Of a stretch of DNA of 64,000 bases, positions 47,979 through 55,640 are shown one piece after another. The DNA comes from a virus. Position numbers and translations under genes: made by a program. The stretch is taken from IMG/VR virus record IMGVR_UViG_3300033146_003848, positions 1 through 64,000 of that record; one strand, 5' to 3'. Under the pieces are notes generated by a model. It was not told where the DNA came from, did not search any database, and saw only the letters and a list, made by a program, of their open reading frames with translations. Within the stretch, counting starts at the first letter, position 1. Each line of letters begins with the position of its first letter.

Positions 47979-48040
47979 ATCAACTAGAACTATTATATCA
48001 CATGTAGTTAACAATGTCAATAATAATAGTTCTAGTTGAT
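47979..48040 (-). repeat. 18-bp perfect inverted repeat bracketing a promoter
   Basis: Left arm 47979-47996 and right arm 48023-48040 are exact reverse complements (ATCAACTAGAACTATTAT) separated by 26 bp. One arm overlaps the -10 box of the promoter at 47992-48020 and the other lies just upstream of its -35 box. It may be a pair of operator sites or an RNA hairpin. See findings. Confidence 0.85.
47992..48020 (-). promoter_or_regulatory. Consensus promoter TTGACA-N17-TATAAT
   Basis: Minus strand: TTGACA (48020-48015), 17-bp spacer ending in TGA, TATAAT (47997-47992). This is the best sigma-70-type match in the window. It drives the P-loop and adenylyltransferase genes. Confidence 0.85.
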
Positions 48041-48050
48041 CCACATGAAT

Positions 48051-48899
48051 TTAGTGATAGTATGGAATTTGTTGTTTAAACATACTCTTATTTACTTGAT
48101 TACATATCTTAACTATAGTTTCAACTGAAACTCCACTTTCATTAGATATTCTTTCTTGATATTCAGCATCATCCGCTAATTTTAGCCATATTTCACTGTT
48201 TGGTAGAAGAGAATCCTCGATTGTTACCATCACTCTATCGAGATCCCAGTAAGAGAATCCTAATTCTTTTTCATCAGTTTGATTTCCCCAAAGTTCAGCA
48301 GAAGGAGTTTTATTAACTATGGTCGATGGAACATCTAATGCTCTAGCCATCTCAAACACTTCAGTTTTCGAATGTCTTAATATTGGAGCATATGATCCAA
48401 TATTATCTCCACCAACAGTATAATATCCTAACCAATATTCACTCAGATTACTATTCTCACTTACAAGTCCATTGACAACTTTTGACCAATCCATGAGAGC
48501 AATCATTCTAGATCTAGCACATACATTTCCCTTTCTCACATATATATCATCTCTATTATCGTGAACTCTCAAATAAGTATTAAAATATCCATCTACCATC
48601 CCATTAATGCTTTGAGTGAACATTTTCACTCCAAAGTGACTACATAGATTCTGAGCATCACTTTTCGAAGCATTAGTTGAAATACTTTCATATGGCAAAC
48701 TCAATGCTATAACATTTTCACGTCCCAAGGCTCTCACAGTTAACGCAAGAACCGTCGCAGAATCAATGCCACCAGAAACACCAATCACCGCCTTTGTGAA
48801 TCCTAAATCATCAAACACTTCTTTAATAAATTGAACGCTATTTTCTATAGCATCATCCACTTCAAATTCTCGCTTCAAAAAATACTCTTCTCTATTCAT
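48051..48899 (-). CDS. nadE: NAD synthetase
   Basis: I choose ATG 48899 after GGAGAGTCT. 282 residues, the usual size of bacterial NH3-dependent NadE. PP-loop S-G-G-I-D-S (42-47); L-P-Y-E-S-I-S-T-N-A-S-K-S-D-A; the S-E-N-S-N-L-S-E-Y-W-L-G-Y-Y-T-V-G-G-D (typical G-T-x-N-x-x-E-x-x-x-G-Y-x-T-x-x-G-D) and K-T-P-S-A-E-L-W; all hallmarks present. It amidates NaAD to NAD using ATP. Last step of the Preiss-Handler route. Lies in the minus operon with the DUF2059-like pair; PncB is 1.3 kb upstream. Confidence 0.92.
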   Translation of the reverse strand: MNREEYFLKREFEVDDAIENSVQFIKEVFDDLGFTKAVIGVSGGIDSATVLALTVRALGRENVIALSLPYESISTNASKSDAQNLCSHFGVKMFTQSINGMVDGYFNTYLRVHDNRDDIYVRKGNVCARSRMIALMDWSKVVNGLVSENSNLSEYWLGYYTVGGDNIGSYAPILRHSKTEVFEMARALDVPSTIVNKTPSAELWGNQTDEKELGFSYWDLDRVMVTIEDSLLPNSEIWLKLADDAEYQERISNESGVSVETIVKICNQVNKSMFKQQIPYYH

Positions 48900-49302
48900 T
48901 AGACTCTCCATTTGCATTATTTTCCATAAGCATTTTTTGCCAACTTATATTTAATCCGGGAATCAAAGATATTATTTGAGTTTTAGTGAACGCATTGAGT
49001 TCAGCAGTAACATTAACAACTCGTTCGATGAGTGAGTGTCCAATATTTGGATCTTCATTCAATATCATTTCCAATTCCACATCACTAAAGGGTTTACCAT
49101 AAATATCAACAGCGGAATTCATAAACTTATCAATTAATAGTTGAGGTAAAACAGTACCTAGTATGCGATTTTTGTTTGCAGTAGAAAATTCAATATTATT
49201 AGTAGACAATGAAGTTTCTAAAACATTCTTAAACGTTTTCTTTATAGATTTTATATAATTCGCTTTATCTAGAATTTTCATTAATAATTCATTTCTATTC
49301 AT
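48892..49302 (-). CDS. DUF2059-like protein (paralogue of the next gene upstream)
   Basis: I choose ATG 49302 after AAGGAG. 136 residues, all helical. Contains I-Y-G-K-P-F-S-D-V-E-L-E ... N-I-G-H-S-L-I-E, which resembles DUF2059 (I/V-Y-x-x-x-F-[ST]-x-x-E-L-x-x-[IL]-x-x-F-x-x-[ST]-x-x-G-x-x-[IL]). Lacks a signal peptide, unlike most DUF2059 proteins. Overlaps NadE by 8 bp. Confidence 0.6.
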   Translation of the reverse strand: MNRNELLMKILDKANYIKSIKKTFKNVLETSLSTNNIEFSTANKNRILGTVLPQLLIDKFMNSAVDIYGKPFSDVELEMILNEDPNIGHSLIERVVNVTAELNAFTKTQIISLIPGLNISWQKMLMENNANGESNE

Positions 49303-49696
49303 TGGAATCTCCTTCATCTAAAATATTTTGAATTTCTTCTAAAATAGTTGGCATTGCAGGACTCATACGGTCATGAGTCAATTTATCAACGAGTGCAGTT
49401 ATCCGAGGAGTTTTCTCAATGATCGATTTTCCTAAAGGACTATCATTGAATTCAACTATAGATTGCAACTCATCATCATCAAACGAATCACTATATATTT
49501 TAGTAACATCTTCAATAAATTCAGGAGTCAATGTTCTTGAAACAATATGATTCAATATCTTTATTCGTTTTTCGGGAGATATTGTGATTTCAGATGCATT
49601 TATCATCTGAGACAGAATGCCTTCAAATGATGTTCTAAGTTTGGTTTCATATTCTAATTGAGTCAATATGGTTCGCACTAAATCTATCTTACTCAT
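49295..49696 (-). CDS. DUF2059-like protein
   Basis: 133 residues; ATG 49696 overlaps the upstream stop (TAATG). K-I-Y-S-D-S-F-D-D-D-E-L-Q-S-I-V-E-F-N-D-S-P-L-G-K-S-I-I-E-K (about 65-94) matches the DUF2059 core well. The pair 49295/48892 arose by duplication. Function of DUF2059 is unknown. Confidence 0.65.
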   Translation of the reverse strand: MSKIDLVRTILTQLEYETKLRTSFEGILSQMINASEITISPEKRIKILNHIVSRTLTPEFIEDVTKIYSDSFDDDELQSIVEFNDSPLGKSIIEKTPRITALVDKLTHDRMSPAMPTILEEIQNILDEGDSNE

Positions 49697-49854
49697 TATC
49701 TATCTCCTAATAATTTATATCTATTAAATAGATGTTTATAATGTTGAGAATTCACTTGATATCCTCCATCACTCTTTTCATTCTCCATCTTTCTCATACG
49801 TTCTTTAATTGCCTTTAAAGTCATTCTATTGACTTTCACTTTTTTTTCTACCAT
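49696..49854 (-). CDS. Small basic protein, 52 aa
   Basis: ATG 49854 after a perfect AAAGGAGG at good spacing; stop TAA overlaps the next ATG (TAATG). Very basic N-terminal helix (MVEKKVKVNRMTLKAIKERMRKM) and a C-terminal H-Y-K-H-L-F-N-R-Y-K. Likely binds nucleic acid or a host protein. Function unknown. Confidence 0.75.
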   Translation of the reverse strand: MVEKKVKVNRMTLKAIKERMRKMENEKSDGGYQVNSQHYKHLFNRYKLLGDR

Positions 49855-49887
49855 GCTAATACCTCCTTTGGTTTTTGCATTAAATTA

Positions 49888-50115
49888 TTATTCCCATGGG
49901 ATTTCGGAATTAATCACATCAACGATATCATCTTTCCATGAATACGGAACTCCTTTTGGCCAGAACCGTATGTCCCATGGTCCCAACACTCGTTGGTTAC
50001 ACATTGGTTCATTATATCCAGTTGAATGAATAGTTACTAACCAAGGCTTTTCATTTAATAATAAAATCACTTCATGTTCATCCACATGATTAATTTCAAT
50101 CGTTGTTAACTTCAT
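49888..50115 (-). CDS. Hypothetical protein, 75 aa, Trp/Pro-rich
   Basis: I choose ATG 50115 after GGAGAGATT. Beta-rich (EVILLLNEKPWLVTIHS, VLGPWDIRFWPKG) with four or five Trp, ending N-S-E-I-P-W-E. No family recognised. It lies between PncB and the small basic protein. Confidence 0.65.
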   Translation of the reverse strand: MKLTTIEINHVDEHEVILLLNEKPWLVTIHSTGYNEPMCNQRVLGPWDIRFWPKGVPYSWKDDIVDVINSEIPWE

Positions 50116-50149
50116 AATCTCTCCGACATTTAATATCAACTTAATAATT

Positions 50150-50158
50150 AATATATCA
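50150..50158 (-). promoter_or_regulatory. Extended -10 promoter, TGATATATT
   Basis: Minus strand TGATATATT (50158-50150), about 35 bp before the start at 50115; weak -35. Confidence 0.45.
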
Positions 50159-50184
50159 AACTATCAAGAATTTCTCATTTAAAA

Positions 50185-51378
50185 TTAACCACAATTGAAA
50201 TATCTCTGTATAAATTGCAAGAAGTTTTTATCAATACACATGGACTTGATAGGTTCATCGCTATTTTTCGCTACTGGAAATCCATTAATGCGTTGTAATT
50301 TGATAACTATACTTGTCGGAGTCACTGAATCAAAATCATGACTCAAATGCGTTCCAATTCCATAAGATGTTTTTATTTTCCCATAAAAATGTTTAAATAA
50401 TTCAATAGATCGTTTCATTGTTAAGGCATCACTGAATACAATTGTTTTATTCAGTGTATCTAGATTTAATGATTTATAATGTCTCAAAGTTTTTTCTCCA
50501 AACTCAATTGGACATCCACTATCATGTCGAACTCCATCGTATAATTTAGATAATTTTAATCCAAAGTCCTTATAAAATTGATCTGTGGATATTGTATCAG
50601 TTAACGCTATTCCTAAATTCCCATCATAAAATTCAGCCCACACATTCAACATATCTCTCTGAAAGGTTGCTATAGGATGCAATGCTTGTCCAGCCATAAT
50701 ATATTCATGAGCAAACGTTCCTATAATGGGAATATTATTTGTGAGTCCAATATAAACGTTAGATGTTCCGTTGAAGTTTTTATTATTTCCTATAATATTC
50801 AATCTCTTATTAAATTCTGTTACCATTTCATTTTGCCATTTGAAATTAATTCGTCGTCTTGTCCCAAAATCTGCAAATTTAAAATCAGGATCATTCAAAT
50901 CATGAATCATTTGAATTTTTGCATCTAATTTTTTGATGCCCTCATTATATAAAATATCCCAATTATATAAAGACTGATGCTTAGTTACAATTTCCGAAAC
51001 TATCGCTAAGATCATTGTTTCATAAAGAATAGTTCTTGACCATAATCCTTTAATTTGAATTTTCAATTGTCCATCTCTATCCACACTAACTTCAACTTCA
51101 TCTTCAGGATGAAATTTAAAATCAAGTAGGAAATTAACATACTCTTTTTTTAATAGAGGCAACTTTTCCAATAATAAAGAATATTCCTCAGTTGTAAGTC
51201 TTAAATTGCCCAATTTATTTATCTCTTCTCTAATCGGAGATAAATATTTTGCTAAATTAACATCAACATCTCTACACTTAAAGTGATATTCAGCAACTTC
51301 CTTTGGATACTTAAAGAACACTAATTGTCCCATTGTTAATTTATAGTAATCTAAATCTAATAATGATTTTATTATCAT
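50185..51378 (-). CDS. pncB: Nicotinate phosphoribosyltransferase
   Basis: 397 residues, the size of E. coli PncB (400). L-L-D-L-D-Y-Y-K-L-T-M-G (start), F-A-D-F-G-T-R-R-R (about 164-172), G-T-S-N-V (about 199), G-T-F-A-H-E (about 214; the phosphorylated His of PncB corresponds to this H-E), G-I-A-L-T-D-T (about 249), R-H-D-S-G-x-P (about 280) and S-Y-G-I-G-T (about 333). All landmarks present. It makes NaMN from nicotinate, PRPP and ATP. Second step of the Preiss-Handler route. Confidence 0.95.
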   Translation of the reverse strand: MIIKSLLDLDYYKLTMGQLVFFKYPKEVAEYHFKCRDVDVNLAKYLSPIREEINKLGNLRLTTEEYSLLLEKLPLLKKEYVNFLLDFKFHPEDEVEVSVDRDGQLKIQIKGLWSRTILYETMILAIVSEIVTKHQSLYNWDILYNEGIKKLDAKIQMIHDLNDPDFKFADFGTRRRINFKWQNEMVTEFNKRLNIIGNNKNFNGTSNVYIGLTNNIPIIGTFAHEYIMAGQALHPIATFQRDMLNVWAEFYDGNLGIALTDTISTDQFYKDFGLKLSKLYDGVRHDSGCPIEFGEKTLRHYKSLNLDTLNKTIVFSDALTMKRSIELFKHFYGKIKTSYGIGTHLSHDFDSVTPTSIVIKLQRINGFPVAKNSDEPIKSMCIDKNFLQFIQRYFNCG

Positions 51379-51387
51379 AATAATCTC

Positions 51388-51888
51388 CTAATGATTCATT
51401 GTTTCTAATATTTTTGTGATAATATGATGACACTCATTCATAGTGGGCATTTTATATATATCAACATTATTGTTTTTATTATTCGATATATACCAAATCT
51501 CTAACGAAACAGTCTCATCAACATCCAATAAATCATTATTGGATTCAATCTTACACCATGCCCATTGAATTTGATTGAGATTGATGATAGCATTGTTAAT
51601 TAGCATAGGATTCAAATCAGAACTCTTAGTAGTAAGCATTACGACCTTTTCAATATCAATCGGAGTTGTTACTATATTCGACGTAGTCTCTAAATGTTTT
51701 TGAACCACATCTTTAAATTCAGATGATAATTTACCTGATGATATCGTTTTATCGATATACGAACTAACCTCATCGTTTGCCATCTCAACCACATACTCTC
51801 GACTCAATAATGCCCATATAGTAACGATAAACATTATCACATTGATAATTGCTAATCCACGAATTACAGACATTGAGATGTTCATCAT
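51388..51888 (-). CDS. Membrane-anchored hypothetical protein, 166 aa
   Basis: ATG 51888 (or 51885) after TAGGAG, overlapping the PncA stop. One N-terminal membrane segment (IRGLAIINVIMFIVTIWALL), the rest is outside the membrane core: a helical region then a beta-rich part with W-A-W-C-K-I-E. A single-pass protein, N-in/C-out likely. It lies between pncA and pncB; a role in substrate uptake is only a guess. Confidence 0.65.
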   Translation of the reverse strand: MMNISMSVIRGLAIINVIMFIVTIWALLSREYVVEMANDEVSSYIDKTISSGKLSSEFKDVVQKHLETTSNIVTTPIDIEKVVMLTTKSSDLNPMLINNAIINLNQIQWAWCKIESNNDLLDVDETVSLEIWYISNNKNNNVDIYKMPTMNECHHIITKILETMNH

Positions 51889-52514
51889 TTGACTCCTAAA
51901 CCAGCAGTTTTGATTAGTTTAACTCCATGAGACACCCACTTATCTATCGCAGAAATGCTCTTTACTTCTTTTATCGCATCGGTAATTACTATCACATCTA
52001 CATCTCGAAGTTTCGTGAATTCCATAACAATTTCATCCACACAATAATCAGTAGCAACACCGTAAACATAAATTCTTTCAGGATGAATTGCCGAAACTAT
52101 TCTGCTAGTATTGATGTTACCTTTGAATGCATTACGATGATCCTTTCTTATGACTATATTCCGACTCAATAGTATATTTAAAATCTCTCGATTAGAATAT
52201 TCTTTTTCCCATTCGCAAATCGAAAGACTAGCATTTAAATATGTTGCAACTTCTGGGATAAATTCCGCTAATTCTGTATTTTGCATCCCATGCTTTGGGA
52301 AAGTATTTACAAAATCAGGAGTATTAGATATCTCCTCAGTATCCTCATTATGCCAATCTTGAGTATTAATGACTTGAATTCCTCTTCGATTAAAGTATTT
52401 AGTTAATCGATTCAAATTAGGAATAATGTCTTCGGCTTTTGGAACATATAGTCCACCATTCGTATACATAAAGTCTCCTGTGGTATCCACATTCCACGCA
52501 ATTGTCTTTTTCAT
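51885..52514 (-). CDS. pncA: Nicotinamidase (isochorismatase-like cysteine hydrolase)
   Basis: 209 residues (E. coli PncA 213). Catalytic triad: Asp 10 in N-V-D-T-T-G-D-F, Lys 124 in I-R-K, Cys 158 in Y-G-V-A-T-D-Y-C-V. Metal ligands Asp 53 and His 55 in D-W-H-N and His 75 in P-K-H-G-M-Q-N-T. All match nicotinamidases. It hydrolyses nicotinamide to nicotinate and feeds PncB. First step of the phage's NAD salvage set. Start ATG 52514 after AAAGGAGATTTAAG. Confidence 0.92.
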   Translation of the reverse strand: MKKTIAWNVDTTGDFMYTNGGLYVPKAEDIIPNLNRLTKYFNRRGIQVINTQDWHNEDTEEISNTPDFVNTFPKHGMQNTELAEFIPEVATYLNASLSICEWEKEYSNREILNILLSRNIVIRKDHRNAFKGNINTSRIVSAIHPERIYVYGVATDYCVDEIVMEFTKLRDVDVIVITDAIKEVKSISAIDKWVSHGVKLIKTAGLGVK

Positions 52515-52529
52515 CTTAAATCTCCTTTA

Positions 52530-52718
52530 TCACTTAACTCTATTACAACATTTCTCATACAACTCGCACGGTTGACATGCTAAGATTTGAACTGGAGCAT
52601 TTGGACAGTTATTAAATCCACAATAACAAACTATTGGCTCCTCTCTCACACCATCATGTATTCCTATTTCAACTTTAGAATTACATTTCGGACAACGAAC
52701 TTCCTTGTAAACAATCAT
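52530..52718 (-). CDS. Cys-rich zinc-binding protein, 62 aa
   Basis: Nine Cys in 62 residues: C-P-K-C ... C-Y-C ... C-P ... C-Q-P-C ... C-C. At least one C-x2-C zinc ribbon and possibly a second. Basic start (MIVYKEVRC). Overlaps the upstream stop by 1 bp. Function unknown. Confidence 0.65.
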   Translation of the reverse strand: MIVYKEVRCPKCNSKVEIGIHDGVREEPIVCYCGFNNCPNAPVQILACQPCELYEKCCNRVK

Positions 52719-52984
52719 TAATTCACCTCAACTAATCGATTAACCTCATTATAATTACTCCAAAACGATTTATCAAACTCAACTTCAATTTGCGAATCTT
52801 TAGGTTGACCTTCACTGTAGAATCGAAATCGAAAATCCTCTTCACTCATACAAACCAAATTATTAAACCCATCATCATCCTTTTTCCTATATATCAAAAT
52901 TAGATGATGACTATCAGTTACTAAATTAATTCCTGTGAAAAGAACTTGAACAACTTCATCAGTTTCTCTATTTACAAAATACAT
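52718..52984 (-). CDS. Hypothetical protein, 88 aa
   Basis: First gene of the NAD-set transcript behind the promoter at 53017-53045. Beta-rich (VVQVLFTGINLVTDSHHLILIYRKK) and acidic. No family recognised. Confidence 0.65.
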   Translation of the reverse strand: MYFVNRETDEVVQVLFTGINLVTDSHHLILIYRKKDDDGFNNLVCMSEEDFRFRFYSEGQPKDSQIEVEFDKSFWSNYNEVNRLVEVN

Positions 52985-53016
52985 ATCAATTCCTCTAAAT
53001 CATTATCACTACAAAT

Positions 53017-53045
53017 AATATATCACATTGCTGATATAATGTCAA
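53017..53045 (-). promoter_or_regulatory. Early/middle promoter, TTGACA-N17-TATATT
   Basis: Minus strand: TTGACA (53045-53040), 17-bp spacer ending in TGA, TATATT (53022-53017). It probably reads through pncA-pncB. Confidence 0.85.
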
Positions 53046-53116
53046 ATAATAAATAGAGGAATTAATCCAGAAGAAGTTTTAATATTTTAAATATAAAATG
53101 AATCTTTTTTTGATAT

Positions 53117-53761
53117 TCACATTTCCAAATGAGACATCCACTCATCCATCATCGGCAATTCATTACGTAATGTTTCACAAAAAAATACCCATTCTTCCAT
53201 TTTATGATTCTTTCTATTTGCATACATGGTGAAAAACACTTCATAATTTAAAGTAGTCGTTCTGATGTATCTAAATGACGATGGGATATTATCAATCATT
53301 GTTCTCCAAAGATGCTTCAAGTTCTCCGTCGACATCTTATTTTCCTTTGCATCAATGTAAAATCCAATATGCATATTTAATCTATCTAATATTTGCAAGT
53401 CTATATTATCATTAAAATCACTCGGAGTCAGAAGTCTTTTCCCTAAAGTGTGCATTTGAGAAGTTGAATTCTTCACAGTATGCAAATATGTATCAAATTC
53501 ATCAAAAAATTTCAGTCCAGCATTAATATCGACTCCAATGTGAATGTGTCTTAAAAACTTGCGATGTGATGGTCCTGCCTTAATTAATCGCTTTGCTGTC
53601 ACATTATCGTTTAATCCAAGATTATAAAGAATTAATCCATACATATCTTTAAATGATGAATCATTCTTTTCCCAACTTTGAAGAGGATTTCTCATTCCTC
53701 TCAACGCATCTTCCCAACCATAAGCCTTTAGATGAGTTAATTCTATATAATTATTTTTCAT
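53117..53761 (-). CDS. ThyX-like conserved phage protein
   Basis: 214 residues. The pattern A-L-R-G-M-R-N-P-L-x-S-W-E-K-x-D-S-S ... A-G-P-S-H-R-K-F-L-R-H-I ... N-S-T-S-Q-M-H-T-L ... N-Y-E-V-F-F-T-M-Y-A-N-R-K-N-H-K-M-E-E-W-x-F-F-C ... E-L-P matches a protein common in phages and Firmicutes that has a ThyX-like layout (R-H at one site, later R-K-x-H-K/R). The classical ThyX motif R-H-R-x(7)-S is not complete, so it may not be a thymidylate synthase. Function uncertain. Confidence 0.55.
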   Translation of the reverse strand: MKNNYIELTHLKAYGWEDALRGMRNPLQSWEKNDSSFKDMYGLILYNLGLNDNVTAKRLIKAGPSHRKFLRHIHIGVDINAGLKFFDEFDTYLHTVKNSTSQMHTLGKRLLTPSDFNDNIDLQILDRLNMHIGFYIDAKENKMSTENLKHLWRTMIDNIPSSFRYIRTTTLNYEVFFTMYANRKNHKMEEWVFFCETLRNELPMMDEWMSHLEM

Positions 53762-53792
53762 AACCTGCCCTATTAAATTATTCTCATACTAT

Positions 53793-53801
53793 ATTATATC
53801 A
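53793..53801 (-). promoter_or_regulatory. Extended -10 promoter, TGATATAAT
   Basis: Minus strand TGATATAAT about 35 bp before the start at 53761. The -35 is weak (AACTCA). Confidence 0.45.
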
Positions 53802-53833
53802 TAATATGAGATTATTGAGTTAATTAAATGACC

Positions 53834-54502
53834 TTATATTTTAACAGTGACCACTAGAAGTCCTTGCTGAAAATGATTGAATATTTGATTTGATCTTAAA
53901 CTTTTAGGTAACTGAATGAGAGTTTCATAATCTCTATCAGAAATGAGTTGAAACCCTTCCATCTTCATAGAAGCAGATATACTTAATACTCCACTGATAT
54001 TATCATAACTCATTTTCACATCTTCTCTTGTAGAGCCCGGTAACGAAATAGTAATAATTTCACTATCATCTTTGGAAAAATGAGAGACATCAGTATTTGA
54101 ACTAATTGTTGCCCAAACTGGAACCTTGGATGACTCAACATGAACATCATTATTCTGACTATGAGAAGTATCACAATCACTACAGTTACAGTTACAGTTA
54201 CAGTTACATCTAGCATCAACGTTCCCATTGATATTATTTATGAATTTTTCAATGTTCCATTTCTCTTTGATTTTACTTAGAGATCCTCCTGCTGACAAAA
54301 TCTCATCAAATGCTTTAATTTTTTCTGAAATCGATAGATTTTCTAGTACTGAGCCTATTTTTGTTTTATCTAATTCAGACATCTTCTCTTTGATTTCCTC
54401 ATGTAGTTCAGCGATTTGAGTTTTAAATGTTTTCGATAGTTCTTCACCACCAGACATTTTAACTATCGATTCTAAACTTTCAAATAAATTCTGTAATGAC
54501 AT
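53834..54502 (-). CDS. Small heat-shock (Hsp20)-like protein with Cys-Asn repeat linker
   Basis: 222 residues. 1-95 helical. Residues 99-110 are C-N-C-N-C-N-C-N-C-S-D-C, then a flexible linker. Residues 125-222 form an alpha-crystallin-like domain: D-S-E-I-I-T-I-S-L-P-G, E-D-V-K-M-S-Y, L-S-I-S-A, Q-L-P-K-S-L, ending G-L-L-V-V-T-V-K-I (Hsp20: G-x-L-x-[IV]-x-[VI]). The Cys repeat may coordinate metal or form disulfides. Probably a chaperone; T4-related phages often carry Hsp20 proteins. Start after GAGGATCG. Confidence 0.7.
   Translation of the reverse strand: MSLQNLFESLESIVKMSGGEELSKTFKTQIAELHEEIKEKMSELDKTKIGSVLENLSISEKIKAFDEILSAGGSLSKIKEKWNIEKFINNINGNVDARCNCNCNCNCSDCDTSHSQNNDVHVESSKVPVWATISSNTDVSHFSKDDSEIITISLPGSTREDVKMSYDNISGVLSISASMKMEGFQLISDRDYETLIQLPKSLRSNQIFNHFQQGLLVVTVKI
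54181..54207 (-). repeat. Hexanucleotide repeat (ACAGTT)4 encoding Cys-Asn
   Basis: On the plus strand the unit ACAGTT is repeated about four times (minus strand AACTGT = Asn-Cys). A slippage-prone repeat inside the Hsp20-like gene. Confidence 0.85.
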
Positions 54503-54541
54503 AATACGATCCTCTTATATAAAATAATAAAAATACTCTAA

Positions 54542-54570
54542 AGTATATCATAAAACAATCATTTTAGCAA
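54542..54570 (-). promoter_or_regulatory. Promoter, TTGCTA-N17-TATACT
   Basis: Minus strand: TTGCTA (54570-54565), 17-bp spacer ending in TGA, TATACT (54547-54542), 40 bp before the Hsp20-like start. Confidence 0.55.
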
Positions 54571-54585
54571 ATTTAATTTTTGAAA

Positions 54586-55128
54586 TTAATCGAGGTCTAA
54601 TTTGTCCTCAGATGAATTGTCGTTTGATTTAATTTCAGTGTCGGATTCATCAGTTTGACTATCGGTAGTATCATTAGTCTCTGATTCGTCCGATTCGTCG
54701 GATTCAGTATCAGGTTGATTAATTCGATTAACTACGTCTCGCATCATCTCCGTCATATCTGAAATGAATGATTTTTTGGAAATAACTAAATCGAGCAACT
54801 TGAATAGTTTTGAATCATTGTCGTCACCAATAATGAAGAAATTTTCTTTAGTGTTAATTCTAGGAGATATTTTAAATGCACTATCGAAGATTAAATTAAC
54901 ATATTTTTCATTAGTAACATATAAATTAATAATATATGTTGATATATCATCTTTATGATTCCATTTAACAGATGTTTGAAGCAATTCTATATCATGCTCC
55001 TTAACGAACTCAACGATCGCTTTTCCTAACTCAGTTTCCACTTTAGTAGTTTTATTTTCATATTCTACAAAATACGATTGAGTTGCCGCAACAACTATTT
55101 CTTTAATTTCACTAAGTTTTAAATCCAT
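54586..55128 (-). CDS. Hypothetical protein with acidic Ser/Asp tail, 180 aa
   Basis: Start ATG 55128 overlapping the upstream stop. Residues 1-130 are alpha/beta (DLKLSEIKEIVVAATQSYFV, VKWNHKDDISTYIINLYVT). Residues 135-180 are an extremely acidic, Ser/Thr-rich low-complexity tail (ESDESDESETNDTTDSQTDE). No family recognised. Such tails can mimic DNA or act as chaperone-like scaffolds. Confidence 0.65.
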   Translation of the reverse strand: MDLKLSEIKEIVVAATQSYFVEYENKTTKVETELGKAIVEFVKEHDIELLQTSVKWNHKDDISTYIINLYVTNEKYVNLIFDSAFKISPRINTKENFFIIGDDNDSKLFKLLDLVISKKSFISDMTEMMRDVVNRINQPDTESDESDESETNDTTDSQTDESDTEIKSNDNSSEDKLDLD

Positions 55129-55580
55129 TATAATGCCTTTTTAATAGTTTCCATTCTCTGTTTAAACAATTGAGCATCGTAATCCTCAGACTCATCTTCC
55201 CCAGGGTTCACAATAACTTCATCTTTATGTCCATCATTAGGTGGAATATTTATAACTTTAGTATCAACGGGCTCAGATTTAAAAGATATATCTTTAGCAT
55301 CAACTTCTTTAGGTTTAACTCTCATAGGACATTCAGATGGCATATCATACTTTTTGATTGCTCTTCTAGGAATTTCCACTTTATTTCCCATCATTCCAAT
55401 TTCTTTACTAGAAGATATATTATGTCCTTTTAATGTGGGATCAATTGCGATTACTTCCATTTCATCAGATAAACTTTCATACATTGAAAATAACGCTTTC
55501 AAATCTCGTTTACATTCATTATTGATTTTAGTGGTATCAATTATAATATGTTCACCAGACTGTATTTTTATAAGTTTCAT
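55128..55580 (-). CDS. Hypothetical protein, 150 aa
   Basis: Start ATG 55580 after GGAGTTATAA. The N-terminal half is alpha/beta (MKLIKIQSGEHIIID) with R-R-A-I-K-K-Y-D-M-P-S-E-C-P-M; the C-terminal half is disordered and Asp/Glu/Lys-rich. No family recognised. Confidence 0.65.
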   Translation of the reverse strand: MKLIKIQSGEHIIIDTTKINNECKRDLKALFSMYESLSDEMEVIAIDPTLKGHNISSSKEIGMMGNKVEIPRRAIKKYDMPSECPMRVKPKEVDAKDISFKSEPVDTKVINIPPNDGHKDEVIVNPGEDESEDYDAQLFKQRMETIKKAL

Positions 55581-55597
55581 TTATAACTCCATTAAAT

Positions 55598-55605
55598 AAT
55601 AAATA
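55598..55605 (+). promoter_or_regulatory. Late-type promoter box AATAAATA
   Basis: AATAAATA, 36 bp before the small plus-strand gene at 55641, on the strand opposite to its neighbours. Confidence 0.45.
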
Positions 55606-55640
55606 TTCATGTTTTATTTATGATTTCGGAGGATTTCTCA

